64,000 bases of DNA from Burkholderiales bacterium (GTDB taxonomy: Bacteria > Pseudomonadota > Gammaproteobacteria > Burkholderiales > Burkholderiaceae_C), in NCBI GenBank assembly GCA_021414305.1, contig JAIOOS010000029.1, positions 124,001 through 188,000 on the forward strand. Direction: 5' to 3'. Below, piece after piece: positions 8,255-17,070 of this stretch. Numbering within the stretch: position 1 is the first letter of the stretch; each line of letters begins with the position of its first letter. A program made the position numbers and the translations under genes. The notes beneath the pieces were generated by a model. It worked only from the letters and a program-made list of their open reading frames with translations. It made no database searches and had not been told where the DNA came from.

Positions 8255-11200
8255 CTAGCCGAGGGCTCGCCGCGCGTTCTCGAAGATCCGCAGCCAGGGG
8301 CTGGGTTCGCTGCGGTCGCCCGAGGTCCAGCTCATCTGCACGTTGCGGAACACCCGCTCCGGATGCGGCATGAGCGCGGTGAAGCGGCCGTCGGCGGTGG
8401 TCACCGCAGTCAGGCCGCCGGGGCTGCCGTTCGGGTTGGCGGGATAGTCCTCCGTCGCCTTGCCGTGGTGGTCGACGAAGCGCAGCGCCGCATGCACCGC
8501 GGCCGGGTCGCCGCGCTGCGAGAAATCGGCATAGCCCTCGCCGTGCGCCACCGCGATCGGAATGCGGCTGCCGGCGAGGCCGCTGAAGAAGATGGAAGGC
8601 GTGGGCAGCACCTCGACCAGGCTGAGCCGGGCCTCGAACTGCTCGCTCCTGTTGCGCGTGAAGCGGGGCCATGCGTCGGCGCCGGGAATCATGCCGGCGA
8701 GCGCGGCGAGCATCTGGCAGCCGTTGCAGACGCCGAGCGCGAACACGTCGGGCCGGGCGAAGAAGCTCGCGAACTGGTCGGCGAGCTTCGGATTGAAGAG
8801 CACCGAGCGCGCCCAGCCTTCGCCGGCGCCGAGCGTGTCGCCGTAGCTGAAGCCGCCGCAGGCGACGAAACCGGAGAACATGTCGAGCCGCGCCCGGCCC
8901 GCCTGCAGGTCGGTCATGTGCACGTCGTAGGTGTCGAAGCCGGCGCGATCCATCGCGTAGCTGAGCTCGACGTGGCTGTTGACGCCCTGCTCGCGCAGGA
9001 TCGCCACCTTCGGCCGCGCGCCGACCGCCCTCACCCCGGCCCCCTCCCGCTCGCGGGAGAGGGAGGTTTCGGATTCGACGACGTGGACATGGAGGCCGGG
9101 ATCGTCCTCGCGGCCCGCCGCCTGGTGCTCGGCATCGGCGCAGGCCGGGTTGTCGCGCAGGCGACCGATCCGCCAGCTCACCTCGTCCCAGGCCTGGTGC
9201 AGCTCGCGCAGCGGCGCGGCGAACACCGCCCTGGCATCCCGCCAGACCTCCATCCGGCCGACGTCGTTGGTCTTGCCGACGACGTGGCTGTGCTTCCCCA
9301 GGCCGGCTTCGCGCAACAGGCGAATCGCCTCGTCGCGGCGCGCCGTCGGCACCTGGATCACGGCGCCGAGCTCCTCGTTGAACAGGGCGCGCAGGGTCAG
9401 CTCGTCGCGCCGGCCGCTCACCTGCGCGGCCCAGTTCTTCGAGTCGCCGTACTCGGCACGGCTGTCGGCGATGCCGTCGCCCTCGGTCACCAGCAGGTCG
9501 ACGTTCAGGCTCACGCCGCGATGCCCGGCGAACGCCATCTCGCAGGCCGCCGCCCAGAGGCCGCCGTCGCTGCGGTCGTGGTACGCCAGCACCAGGCCCG
9601 CGGCGCGCAGGCGGTTCACGGCCTCGACCAGCGCCTTGAGCAGCGCCGGGGCGTCGAGATCGGGCACCTCGCTACCGAACTGGCCGAGCACCTGCGCGAG
9701 CATCGAGCCGCCCATGCGCATCCGGCCCTGGCCGAGGTCGACCAGGAGCAGCGTGGTGTCGCCCGACTGGAGCTGCGGCGTCGAGGCGGCACGCACGTCG
9801 GAAAGCGTCGCGAAGGCGCTGACGATCAGGCTGACCGGCGCGGTCACCTGCTTGCGCTCGCCGTCGTCGCCCTGCCAGCGGGTACGCATCGACAGGCTGT
9901 CCTTGCCGACCGGCACGCTGATGCCGAGCGCGGGGCAGAGCTCCATGCCGACCGCCCGCACCGTGTCGTAGAGCGCAGCGTCGTCGCCCGGTGCCGCCGG
10001 GTCGTCGCTGCATGCCGCCATCCAGTTGCAACTCAGCTTGACGCGCTCGAGCTCGATCGGCGCGGCCAGCAGGTTGGTGATCGCCTCGCCGACCGCCATG
10101 CGCCCGGCCGCGGGCGCGTCGAGCACGGCGAGCGGCGTGCGCTCGCCCATCGCCATCGCCTCGCCGCGAAAGCCGGCGTAGTCGGCGAGCGTCACCGCGC
10201 AATCGGCGACCGGCACCTGCCAGGGCCCTACCATCGGGTCGCGGCTCGACAGGCCGCCCACGGTGCGGTCGCCGATGGTGATCAGGAAGCGCTTGCTGGC
10301 GACCGTCGGGTGGCGCAGCAGGTCGAACGCGACCTGCGCCAGGGCGACGCCGTCGAGATCGAGCGCGGGCAGATCGATAGCGTGCCGCTGCACCTCACGG
10401 TGCATCTTCGGCGGCTTGCCGAGGAGCACGTTCATCGGCATGTCGATGATCGTGGCACCGCCCTCACCCCGGCCCTCTCCCGCTTGCGGGAGAGGGTGGC
10501 TCGGGCTGGCTCCCTCTCCCGCTTGCGGGAGAGGGTTGGGGTGAGGGTCGTCGCTCAGCACCAGCCGCCGCTCTTCGGTGGCGACGCCGACCACCGCGTA
10601 CGGGCAGCGCTCGCGCTCGCACATCATCGCGAACGTGGCGAGCGACCCGGGCGCCACCGCCATCACGTAGCGCTCCTGGCTCTCGTTGCACCAGATCTCC
10701 TTGGCCGCCAAGCCGCTCTCCTCGACCGGCACCTTGCGCAGGTCGAAGCGGGCGCCGCGGCCGGCCCCGTCGACGAGCTCGGGGAAGGCGTTCGAGATGC
10801 CGCCGGCGCCGACGTCGTGGATCGCCAGGATCGGATTCAGCTCGCCCAGGGCCTGGCAATGGTTGATCACTTCCTGCGCGCGGCGCTGGATCTCCGGGTT
10901 GCCGCGCTGCACCGAGTCGAAATCGAGCTCGGCGGCGTTGGCGCCCGCGGCCATCGAGCTCGCCGCGCCGCCGCCCATGCCGATGCGCATGCCCGGCCCG
11001 CCGAGCTGCACGAGCAAGGTGCCGGCCGGGAACTCGATCTTGTGCGTCTGCGTCGCTGCGATCGCGCCCAGGCCGCCGGCGATCATGATCGGCTTGTGAT
11101 AGCCGCGCCGCTGGCCGCCGACGGTCTGCTCGTAGACGCGGAAGTAGCCGTTGAGGTTGGGCCGGCCGAACTCGTTGTTGAAGGCGGCGCCGCCGATCGG

Positions 11201-12349
11201 CCCCTCGATCATGATCTGCAGCGCGCTGGCGATGTGCCCGGGCTTGCCGTAAGGATCGCGCTCCCACGGCTCGTCTGTTTCGGGCAGGTGCAGGTTCGAG
11301 ACCGTGAAGCCGGTGAGGCCGGCCTTGGGCTTCGAGCCGCGGCCGGTCGCGCCCTCGTCGCGGATCTCGCCGCCAGCGCCGGTCGAGGCGCCGGGAAAGG
11401 GCGAGATCGCGGTCGGATGGTTGTGCGTCTCCACCTTCATCAGCACGTGCACCGCTTCCTTGCGGGCGCGGTACGGCGGCGCGTTGGTGAAGCCCTCGGG
11501 CAGCCAGCGCTCGACCTCGCCGCCCTCCATCACGGAGGCGTTGTCGCTGTAGGCGACGACGGTGTGCTGCGGCGCCAGCGCATGCGTGTTCCTGATCATC
11601 GCGAACATCGAGCGCTCCTGGCGCTCACCGTCGATCGTGAAGTCGGCGTTGAAGATCTTGTGCCGGCAGTGCTCGCTGTTGGCCTGCGCGAACATCATCA
11701 GCTCGACGTCGGTGGGTGCCCGGCCGAGCTCGTTGAACGACTTGTGCAGGTAGGCGAGCTCGTCGTCCGAGAGGGCCAGGCCGAACTCGCGGTTGGCGCG
11801 GGCCAGCGCCTCGCCGCGGTCGGCGACGTCCACCGTCACCAGCGGTTCCGCGGGCTGCTCGTCGAACAGGTGGGCGACCTGGGCGCGGTCGCCGAGCACG
11901 CTCTCGGTCATGCGGTCGTGCAGCAGCGCGGCGACGGCGCCGCGCTCGGCCGCATCGAGCGGCTTCACGCCGCCGAGCAGGCCGTGCTTCAGGCCGATCC
12001 GGACCTCGGTGACGCGCTCGACACGGTGCCACGCGAGGCCGCAGTTGCGGGCGATGTCGGTCGCCTTCGAGGCCCAGGGCGAGACGGTGCCCAGGCGCGG
12101 GGCGACGATGAAGGTCGCGTCGGCGGCACCGTCCTCGGCGAAGGGCTCGCCGTAGCTCAGCAGCGCGGCCGCCCGGTCGAGGTCGGCCCGGGCGAGCGGC
12201 GCGTCGCTCCAGACGACGTGCAGGTAGCGGGCGCGAACCGATTCGACCTTGCCGACGGCGGCACGGAGGCGTTCGAGCAGGGCGCGGGCCCGGAAATCGG
12301 AGAGCGCGTTGCCGCCCTCGAAGTGATGCAGGTGCTTGCGGCTGGACAT
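8255..12349 (-). CDS. purL: Phosphoribosylformylglycinamidine synthase
   Basis: 1364-residue purine biosynthesis enzyme (FGAR + Gln + ATP to FGAM), cytosolic, single-chain proteobacterial form. The N-terminal domain begins at MSSRKHLHHFEGGNALSDFR; the synthase core carries AQANSEHCRHKIFNADF and KVETHNHPTAISPFPGA; the C-terminal glutaminase has the nucleophile in GVCNGCQMLAAL and His in HGEGYADF and LMPHPERVFRNVQ. It is longer than typical (about 1290-1340) because REP-like palindromes at 10461-10547 and 9028-9063 are translated in frame, giving PHPNPLPQAGEG-type and SLSREREGAG peptides; the second sits at the junction before the glutaminase domain. The start at 12349 opens the conserved N-terminus; upstream in-frame codons are not conserved-like. 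Divergent from map. Confidence 0.97.
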   Translation of the reverse strand: MSSRKHLHHFEGGNALSDFRARALLERLRAAVGKVESVRARYLHVVWSDAPLARADLDRAAALLSYGEPFAEDGAADATFIVAPRLGTVSPWASKATDIARNCGLAWHRVERVTEVRIGLKHGLLGGVKPLDAAERGAVAALLHDRMTESVLGDRAQVAHLFDEQPAEPLVTVDVADRGEALARANREFGLALSDDELAYLHKSFNELGRAPTDVELMMFAQANSEHCRHKIFNADFTIDGERQERSMFAMIRNTHALAPQHTVVAYSDNASVMEGGEVERWLPEGFTNAPPYRARKEAVHVLMKVETHNHPTAISPFPGASTGAGGEIRDEGATGRGSKPKAGLTGFTVSNLHLPETDEPWERDPYGKPGHIASALQIMIEGPIGGAAFNNEFGRPNLNGYFRVYEQTVGGQRRGYHKPIMIAGGLGAIAATQTHKIEFPAGTLLVQLGGPGMRIGMGGGAASSMAAGANAAELDFDSVQRGNPEIQRRAQEVINHCQALGELNPILAIHDVGAGGISNAFPELVDGAGRGARFDLRKVPVEESGLAAKEIWCNESQERYVMAVAPGSLATFAMMCERERCPYAVVGVATEERRLVLSDDPHPNPLPQAGEGASPSHPLPQAGEGRGEGGATIIDMPMNVLLGKPPKMHREVQRHAIDLPALDLDGVALAQVAFDLLRHPTVASKRFLITIGDRTVGGLSSRDPMVGPWQVPVADCAVTLADYAGFRGEAMAMGERTPLAVLDAPAAGRMAVGEAITNLLAAPIELERVKLSCNWMAACSDDPAAPGDDAALYDTVRAVGMELCPALGISVPVGKDSLSMRTRWQGDDGERKQVTAPVSLIVSAFATLSDVRAASTPQLQSGDTTLLLVDLGQGRMRMGGSMLAQVLGQFGSEVPDLDAPALLKALVEAVNRLRAAGLVLAYHDRSDGGLWAAACEMAFAGHRGVSLNVDLLVTEGDGIADSRAEYGDSKNWAAQVSGRRDELTLRALFNEELGAVIQVPTARRDEAIRLLREAGLGKHSHVVGKTNDVGRMEVWRDARAVFAAPLRELHQAWDEVSWRIGRLRDNPACADAEHQAAGREDDPGLHVHVVESETSLSREREGAGVRAVGARPKVAILREQGVNSHVELSYAMDRAGFDTYDVHMTDLQAGRARLDMFSGFVACGGFSYGDTLGAGEGWARSVLFNPKLADQFASFFARPDVFALGVCNGCQMLAALAGMIPGADAWPRFTRNRSEQFEARLSLVEVLPTPSIFFSGLAGSRIPIAVAHGEGYADFSQRGDPAAVHAALRFVDHHGKATEDYPANPNGSPGGLTAVTTADGRFTALMPHPERVFRNVQMSWTSGDRSEPSPWLRIFENARRALG
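9028..9063. repeat. REP-like palindromic element inside purL (single copy)
   Basis: Begins CCCTCACCCCGG and contains CCCTCCCGC-TC-GCGGGAGAGGG, a stem-loop shared with copies at 10461, 28086 and 29742. It is in frame and encodes part of a Ser/Arg/Glu-rich insert before the PurL glutaminase domain. Confidence 0.75.
10461..10547. repeat. Paired REP/BIME-like palindromes inside purL
   Basis: Two copies of CCCTCTCCCGC-TT-GCGGGAGAGGG (stems at 10474-10496 and 10512-10534) in head-to-head arrangement, with outer arms CCCTCACCCC at the left and GGGGTGAGGG at the right. This is the geometry of a bacterial interspersed mosaic element. The pair is read in frame on the minus strand as a Pro/Gly/Glu-rich insertion. 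Confidence 0.8.
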
Positions 12350-12413
12350 CTCGGGCGGTGGGTGCGGCGGGCCGGAGCCCCCGTGTAAACCCGCAATTCT
12401 ATGACCCCGATGC

Positions 12414-12419
12414 GATAAT
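12414..12419 (+). promoter_or_regulatory. Extended -10 promoter, probably leaderless, for map
   Basis: TGCGATAAT (extended -10) with GATAAT ending exactly 6 nt before the ATG at 12426. The predicted transcription start coincides with the A of the start codon. No obvious -35 is visible, which suits an extended -10 promoter. Confidence 0.55.
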
Positions 12420-12425
12420 TCGAGG

Positions 12426-13232
12426 ATGACGATTTCGATCAAGAGCGCCGCCGACGTGGAAGGCATGCGCGTCGCCGGCCGCCTCGCCTCCGAGGTGCTG
12501 GACATGCTCACGCCGCACGTCGTGCCCGGCGTCACCACCGAGCAACTCGACAAGCTCGCCCACGACCACATCGTGAACGTGCAGGGCGCGGTTCCCGCGC
12601 CGCTCAACTATGCGCCGCCGGGCTACACGCCCTACCCCAAGTCGATCTGCACATCGATCAACCACCAGGTCTGCCACGGCATCCCAAACGACCGTCCGCT
12701 GAAGAACGGCGACATCGTCAACATCGACGTCACCGTCATCAAGGACGGCTGGCATGGCGACACCAGCCGGATGTTCGTCGTCGGCACGGGCTCGATCGCG
12801 GCCAAGCGGCTGATCCAGATCACCTACGAGGCGATGTGGAAGGGCATCGCCAAGGTCAAGCCCGGCGCGCACCTCGGCGACATCGGCAACGCGATCCAGA
12901 CCTTCGCCGAATCGAGCGGCTTCTCGATCGTGCGCGAGTTCTGCGGCCACGGCATCGGCGCGCGCTTCCACGAGGAGCCGCAGGTGCTGCACTACGGACG
13001 CCCGGGCACGCTCGACGAGCTCAAGCCGGGAATGATGTTCACGATCGAGCCGATGATCAACGCCGGCAAGCGCGAGATCCGCGAGACCGGCGACGGATGG
13101 ACCATCGTCACCCGCGACCGCTCGCTCTCGGCGCAATGGGAGCACACGGTGCTCGTGACCGACAGCGGCTATGAAGTGATGACGCTCTCGGCCGGCTCGC
13201 CGCCGCCGCCGGCCTTCGTCACCGGCACGTGA
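12426..13232 (+). CDS. map: Type I methionine aminopeptidase
   Basis: 268 residues; cytosolic two-metal enzyme that removes the initiator Met from nascent proteins. The five metal ligands are placed as in the family: Asp in IVNIDVTVIKDGWHGDTSRMF (two Asp), His in FCGHGIGARFHEEP, Glu in FTIEPMIN and Glu in AQWEHTVLV. The substrate His is in SINHQVCHGIPND. The C-terminus carries a short Pro-rich extension (SPPPPAFVTGT). Followed by glnD on the same strand after a gap of about 58 bp, a common Burkholderiales order. Divergent from purL across a 76-bp gap, with GATAAT 6 nt before ATG indicating a leaderless transcript. Confidence 0.97.
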   Translation: MTISIKSAADVEGMRVAGRLASEVLDMLTPHVVPGVTTEQLDKLAHDHIVNVQGAVPAPLNYAPPGYTPYPKSICTSINHQVCHGIPNDRPLKNGDIVNIDVTVIKDGWHGDTSRMFVVGTGSIAAKRLIQITYEAMWKGIAKVKPGAHLGDIGNAIQTFAESSGFSIVREFCGHGIGARFHEEPQVLHYGRPGTLDELKPGMMFTIEPMINAGKREIRETGDGWTIVTRDRSLSAQWEHTVLVTDSGYEVMTLSAGSPPPPAFVTGT

Positions 13233-13290
13233 GCGCGCCGGGCCGCTCCCAAGCGCTCACCCTGGAGTGCGGCGCACGAAGGGTTGTCCA

Positions 13291-15918
13291 GTGAGCGCGG
13301 TGGTGGCTCCGGCGGGCGTCGCCGACGACACGTCGGCCGCCTCGCCGGCCGGCCTGGCCGAGATTCGCGCCCGCTACCGCGACGGCAAGACCGCCCTGCT
13401 CGAGCGCTTCGCCACCGCACGGCCGACGGCGCGCGCCGCGCTCACCCTGCTGCGCGCTCTCGCCGGCCAGGTCGACGAGACCCTGCTCGGCCTCTGGCAG
13501 CGCTCGGGCATGCCGGCCGGCACCTCGCTCGTGGCCGTCGGCGGCTACGGGCGTGGCGAGCTGTTCCCGCACTCCGACGTCGACGTGCTCGTGATCCTGC
13601 CGGTCGACGGCACCGACGGCCTCGACCGCATGCGACGCGCCACCGAGCGCTTCATCACCGACTGCTGGGACGCCGGCCTGGAAATCGGCTCGAGCGTGCG
13701 CACCGTCGACGAATGCGTGGCGATGGCTCTCTCCGACGTCACCGTGCAGACCGCCCTGCTGGAGGCGCGCTTCCTCGGCGGCGACCGCAAGGTCTTCACC
13801 GCCTTCCAGAAGGCGGCGGCGAAGGCGATGGACGCCAAGGCGTTCCTCCGTGCCAAGTCGCTGGAGCTGAACCAGCGCCACCAGAAGTACGAGAACACGC
13901 CCTACTCGCTCGAGCCGAACTGCAAGGAAAGCCCGGGCGGCCTGCGCGACCTGCAGACCGTGATCTGGGTGGCGCGCGCAGCCGGCCTCGGCCGCACCTG
14001 GCAGCAGCTTGCGGCGCACGGTTTGATCACGCCGTTCGAGGTACGGCAGCTGCAGCGCAACGAAGGCGTGCTCAAGCTGATCCGCGCCCGGCTGCACATG
14101 ATCGCCGGGCGGCGCGAGGACCGGCTGGTGTTCGACCTGCAGACCGCCGTGGCCGAGAGCTTCGGCTACAAGTCGGCGCACGGGCAGCGCGCGTCCGAGC
14201 GGCTGATGCGCCGCTATTACTGGGCGGCCAAGGCGGTGACGCAGCTCAACCAGATCCTGATGCTCAACATCGAGGAGCGAGTAAACGGCCTGCAGGACGC
14301 GCCGATGCGGCCCATCAACGACAAGTTCCTCGAGAAGGGCGGCATGCTCGAGGTCGCGAGCGACGATCTCTACCAGCGCGATCCGCACGCGATCCTCGAG
14401 ACCTTTCTCGTCTACCAGCAGACGGTCGGGCCCAAGGGGCTCTCGGCGCGGACCCTGCGCGCCCTCTACAACGCGCGCAACCTGATGGACGGCAAGTTCC
14501 GGCGCGACCCGGTGAACCATGCCACCTTCATGAAGATGCTCCGCGCCGATGCCGGGCAGACGCACGCCTTTCGCCTCATGAACGAGACCAGCGTGCTCGG
14601 CCGCTACCTCTGGGTGTTCCGCCGCATCGTCGGGCAGATGCAGCACGACCTGTTCCACGTCTACACGGTCGACCAGCACATCCTGATGGTGCTGCGCAAC
14701 GTGCGCCGCTTCTTCATTCCCGAGCACGCGCACGAATACCCGTTCTGCTCGCAGCTCGCCTCCACCTTCGACCGGCCGTGGGTGCTGTTCATCGCCGCGT
14801 TGTTCCACGACGTCGCCAAGGGCCGTGGCGGCGACCACTCGGTGCTCGGCGAGCGCGAGGCGCGACGCTTCTGCCGCGACCACGGCGTCGAGCGCGAGGA
14901 CACGCAGCTGATCGAGTTCCTGGTCGGCCAGCACCTGACGATGTCGCGCATCGCGCAGAAGGAAGACCTCTCGGATCCCGACGTGATCGCCGCCTTTGCC
15001 AAGGCGATCGGCAACGAGCGGCGCCTGACCGCGCTCTACCTGCTCACCGTGGCCGACATCCGCGGCACCAGCCCGAAGGTCTGGAACGCCTGGAAGGGGA
15101 AGCTCCTCGAGGACCTCTACCGGCTGACGCTGCGCGCCCTCGGCGGCGCGCGGCCGAACCTCGATGCCGAGATCGAGGCGACCAAGCTCGAGGCGCGCCT
15201 CCTGCTCAACCTCGCCTCGCTGCCCGGCACCGTGGAGGTGCCGCTCTGGCGCACGCTCGAGCTCAGCTACTTCGCCCGCCACGAGGCCGGCGAGATCGCC
15301 TGGCACACGCGCTCGCTGATCGACCTCGTCGACTCGCCGACGCCGGTGGTGCGCGCGCGGGTGAGCCCGTTCGGCGAGGGCCTGCAGGTGCTCGTCTACG
15401 CGCCCGACCGCCAGGACCTGTTCGCCCGCACCTGCGGCTACTTCGACGGCGCCAACTTCAACATCCTCGACGCCAAGGTCCACACCACGACCACCAGCTA
15501 CGCGCTCGACACCTTCCTGGTCGTCAGCGCGCACTTCGACAGCCACTATCGCGACCTGATCGCCTACGTGGAGACGCAGCTCACGCTGGCACTGAACTCG
15601 ACCGGGCCGCTGCCCGAGCCCAGCCGCGGCCGGATCTCGCGCCGGGTGCGCTCGTTCCCGGTGACGCCGCGGGTGACGCTGCGGCCCGACGAGCGTGCCC
15701 AGCACTGGCTGCTCGGCGTCTCGGCGAGCGACCGCTCGGGCTTGCTCTACGCGATCTCGCGGGTGCTCGCCAACCACAACATCAACCTGCAGCTCGCCAA
15801 GATCACGACGCTCGGCGAGCGGGTCGAGGACACCTTCCTGATCGACGGCTCGGCGCTGCAGCAGAACAAGCTGCAGCTGCAGATCGAGACCGAGATGCTC
15901 GACGCGATCAGCGCCTGA
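13291..15918 (+). CDS. glnD: [Protein-PII] uridylyltransferase / uridylyl-removing enzyme
   Basis: About 875 residues. The enzyme uridylylates PII when glutamine is low and removes UMP when it is high, setting nitrogen assimilation. The nucleotidyltransferase site is GGYGRGELFPHSDVDVL (about residues 85-101). The HD hydrolase domain has FHDVAKGRGGDHSVLG (about 505-520), and two ACT domains occupy the last 170 residues (LVYAPDRQDLFARTCGYFDG and LLGVSASDRSGLLYAISRVL), the glutamine sensors. Two GTG starts are possible (13267 and 13291); I prefer 13291 because an AAGGG lies 7 nt upstream of it. All four modules are intact. Follows map. Confidence 0.95.
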   Translation: MSAVVAPAGVADDTSAASPAGLAEIRARYRDGKTALLERFATARPTARAALTLLRALAGQVDETLLGLWQRSGMPAGTSLVAVGGYGRGELFPHSDVDVLVILPVDGTDGLDRMRRATERFITDCWDAGLEIGSSVRTVDECVAMALSDVTVQTALLEARFLGGDRKVFTAFQKAAAKAMDAKAFLRAKSLELNQRHQKYENTPYSLEPNCKESPGGLRDLQTVIWVARAAGLGRTWQQLAAHGLITPFEVRQLQRNEGVLKLIRARLHMIAGRREDRLVFDLQTAVAESFGYKSAHGQRASERLMRRYYWAAKAVTQLNQILMLNIEERVNGLQDAPMRPINDKFLEKGGMLEVASDDLYQRDPHAILETFLVYQQTVGPKGLSARTLRALYNARNLMDGKFRRDPVNHATFMKMLRADAGQTHAFRLMNETSVLGRYLWVFRRIVGQMQHDLFHVYTVDQHILMVLRNVRRFFIPEHAHEYPFCSQLASTFDRPWVLFIAALFHDVAKGRGGDHSVLGEREARRFCRDHGVEREDTQLIEFLVGQHLTMSRIAQKEDLSDPDVIAAFAKAIGNERRLTALYLLTVADIRGTSPKVWNAWKGKLLEDLYRLTLRALGGARPNLDAEIEATKLEARLLLNLASLPGTVEVPLWRTLELSYFARHEAGEIAWHTRSLIDLVDSPTPVVRARVSPFGEGLQVLVYAPDRQDLFARTCGYFDGANFNILDAKVHTTTTSYALDTFLVVSAHFDSHYRDLIAYVETQLTLALNSTGPLPEPSRGRISRRVRSFPVTPRVTLRPDERAQHWLLGVSASDRSGLLYAISRVLANHNINLQLAKITTLGERVEDTFLIDGSALQQNKLQLQIETEMLDAISA

Positions 15919-15919
15919 C

Positions 15920-15963
15920 ATGGAGCCCCCACGCTCCCTGCGGTCGCTGCCCCCCGAGGGGGC
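15920..15963. repeat. GC-rich intergenic repeat with inverted repeat, glnD-mnmH gap
   Basis: The 81-bp gap holds a TGGAGCCCCCACGCTCCCTG block followed by CCCCC-GA-GGGGG (15951-15962) and repeated CGGCCGGC-type motifs. Sequences of this style recur between genes in many Burkholderiales genomes; only one copy is visible here, so repeat status is from general knowledge. Confidence 0.4.
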
Positions 15964-15999
15964 GCGGCCGGCCTTGGGGCGGCCCGGCGGCCGGCCGGC

Positions 16000-17070
16000 G
16001 TGCCGCTGACGACCATCGCGGCGCCGGAGGCGCTGCAGCAGCTCGACTCCTTCAGCGCGGTGATCGACGCGCGCTCGGAAAGCGAGTTCGCCCTCGACCG
16101 CCTTCCGGGCGCAGTCAACTGGCCTTCGCTGAACGACGCCGAGCGGGCGTCGGTCGGCACCGAATACAAGCAGGTCTCGCCCTTCGCCGCGAAAAAGCGG
16201 GGCGCGATGCTGGTGGCGCGCAACGTTGCCGCGCACATCGAGCGCCACGTGCTCGAGCTGCCGCGCGACTGGTCGCCGCTCGTCTACTGCTGGCGTGGCG
16301 GCCAGCGCAGCGGCTCGCTCGGCCTGGTGCTCGGTCAGATCGGCTTTCGCGTCCACCTGCTCGAAGGCGGCTACCAGGCGTTTCGCCGCGCCGTCGTCGC
16401 CGCGCTCGAGACGCTGCCGGCGAGCCTGTCGCTGATCGTCGTCTGCGGCACCACCGGCTCGGGCAAGAGCCTGCTGCTGCGCGCGCTCGCCGAGCGCGGC
16501 GAGCAGGTGCTCGACCTCGAGACGCTGGCGAACCATCGCGGGTCGGTGCTCGGCCTGGTGCCGGGCGAGGTGCAGCCGTCGCAGAAGGCCTTCGACACCG
16601 CCGTCTGGAACGTGCTGCGCCGATTCGATCCGACGCGACCCGTGTTCGTCGAGAGCGAGAGCGCCAAGGTCGGTGATCTGCGTGTGCCTCCGGCGCTGGT
16701 CGAGCGCATGCGCGGGGCTCCGTGTCTCCTGCTCGACCTGCCGATCGACGCGCGTGTCGCGCTCCTGCTGCGCGAGTACGCATTCTTCGTTCGCGACGTC
16801 GAAGCCTTCTGCACTCGCCTCGACGCGCTCCGGGTGCTGCGCGGCCATTCGATCGTCAACGCCTGGCAGGAGGCCGCACGCGCCGACCGGATCGCGGCGG
16901 TCGTGCGCGACCTGCTCCATTCTCACTACGATCCGATCTACCTGCAGTCGATGGCGCGCAACTTCACCGGCAGCGCAGCGCCGCTCGCCCGGGTGACCTG
17001 GGACGGCAGCGACGAAGGGCTCCGGGCGGCCGCCGAGGCGGCGGTCGCCGCGCTCACGAGAACGGCTTGA
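16000..17070 (+). CDS. mnmH: tRNA 2-selenouridine synthase
   Basis: 356 residues. The enzyme replaces the sulfur of wobble 2-thiouridine in tRNA with selenium (via a geranylated intermediate) using selenophosphate. The N-terminal rhodanese domain shows FSAVIDARSESEFALDRLPG and the catalytic Cys in VYCWRGGQRSGS (about residue 97). The C-terminal half is a P-loop domain with CGTTGSGKSLLL (about 149-160) and a Walker-B-like region near FVESESAKVG. Start is a GTG at 16000. No selD is nearby, so selenophosphate must come from elsewhere or the enzyme works only as a geranyltransferase. The 3' end overlaps the convergent lipoprotein gene by 17 bp. Confidence 0.93.
   Translation: MPLTTIAAPEALQQLDSFSAVIDARSESEFALDRLPGAVNWPSLNDAERASVGTEYKQVSPFAAKKRGAMLVARNVAAHIERHVLELPRDWSPLVYCWRGGQRSGSLGLVLGQIGFRVHLLEGGYQAFRRAVVAALETLPASLSLIVVCGTTGSGKSLLLRALAERGEQVLDLETLANHRGSVLGLVPGEVQPSQKAFDTAVWNVLRRFDPTRPVFVESESAKVGDLRVPPALVERMRGAPCLLLDLPIDARVALLLREYAFFVRDVEAFCTRLDALRVLRGHSIVNAWQEAARADRIAAVVRDLLHSHYDPIYLQSMARNFTGSAAPLARVTWDGSDEGLRAAAEAAVAALTRTA

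Noticed and set aside
8363..12388. 1341-residue open frame on the plus strand, opposite purL
   Set aside because: It is the antisense shadow of purL: Arg/His/Gly-rich low-complexity sequence with no motifs, produced by GC-biased codon third positions.
13219..16926. 1235-residue open frame on the minus strand, opposite glnD and mnmH
   Set aside because: Spans two unrelated conserved genes in antisense and has no recognisable motif.
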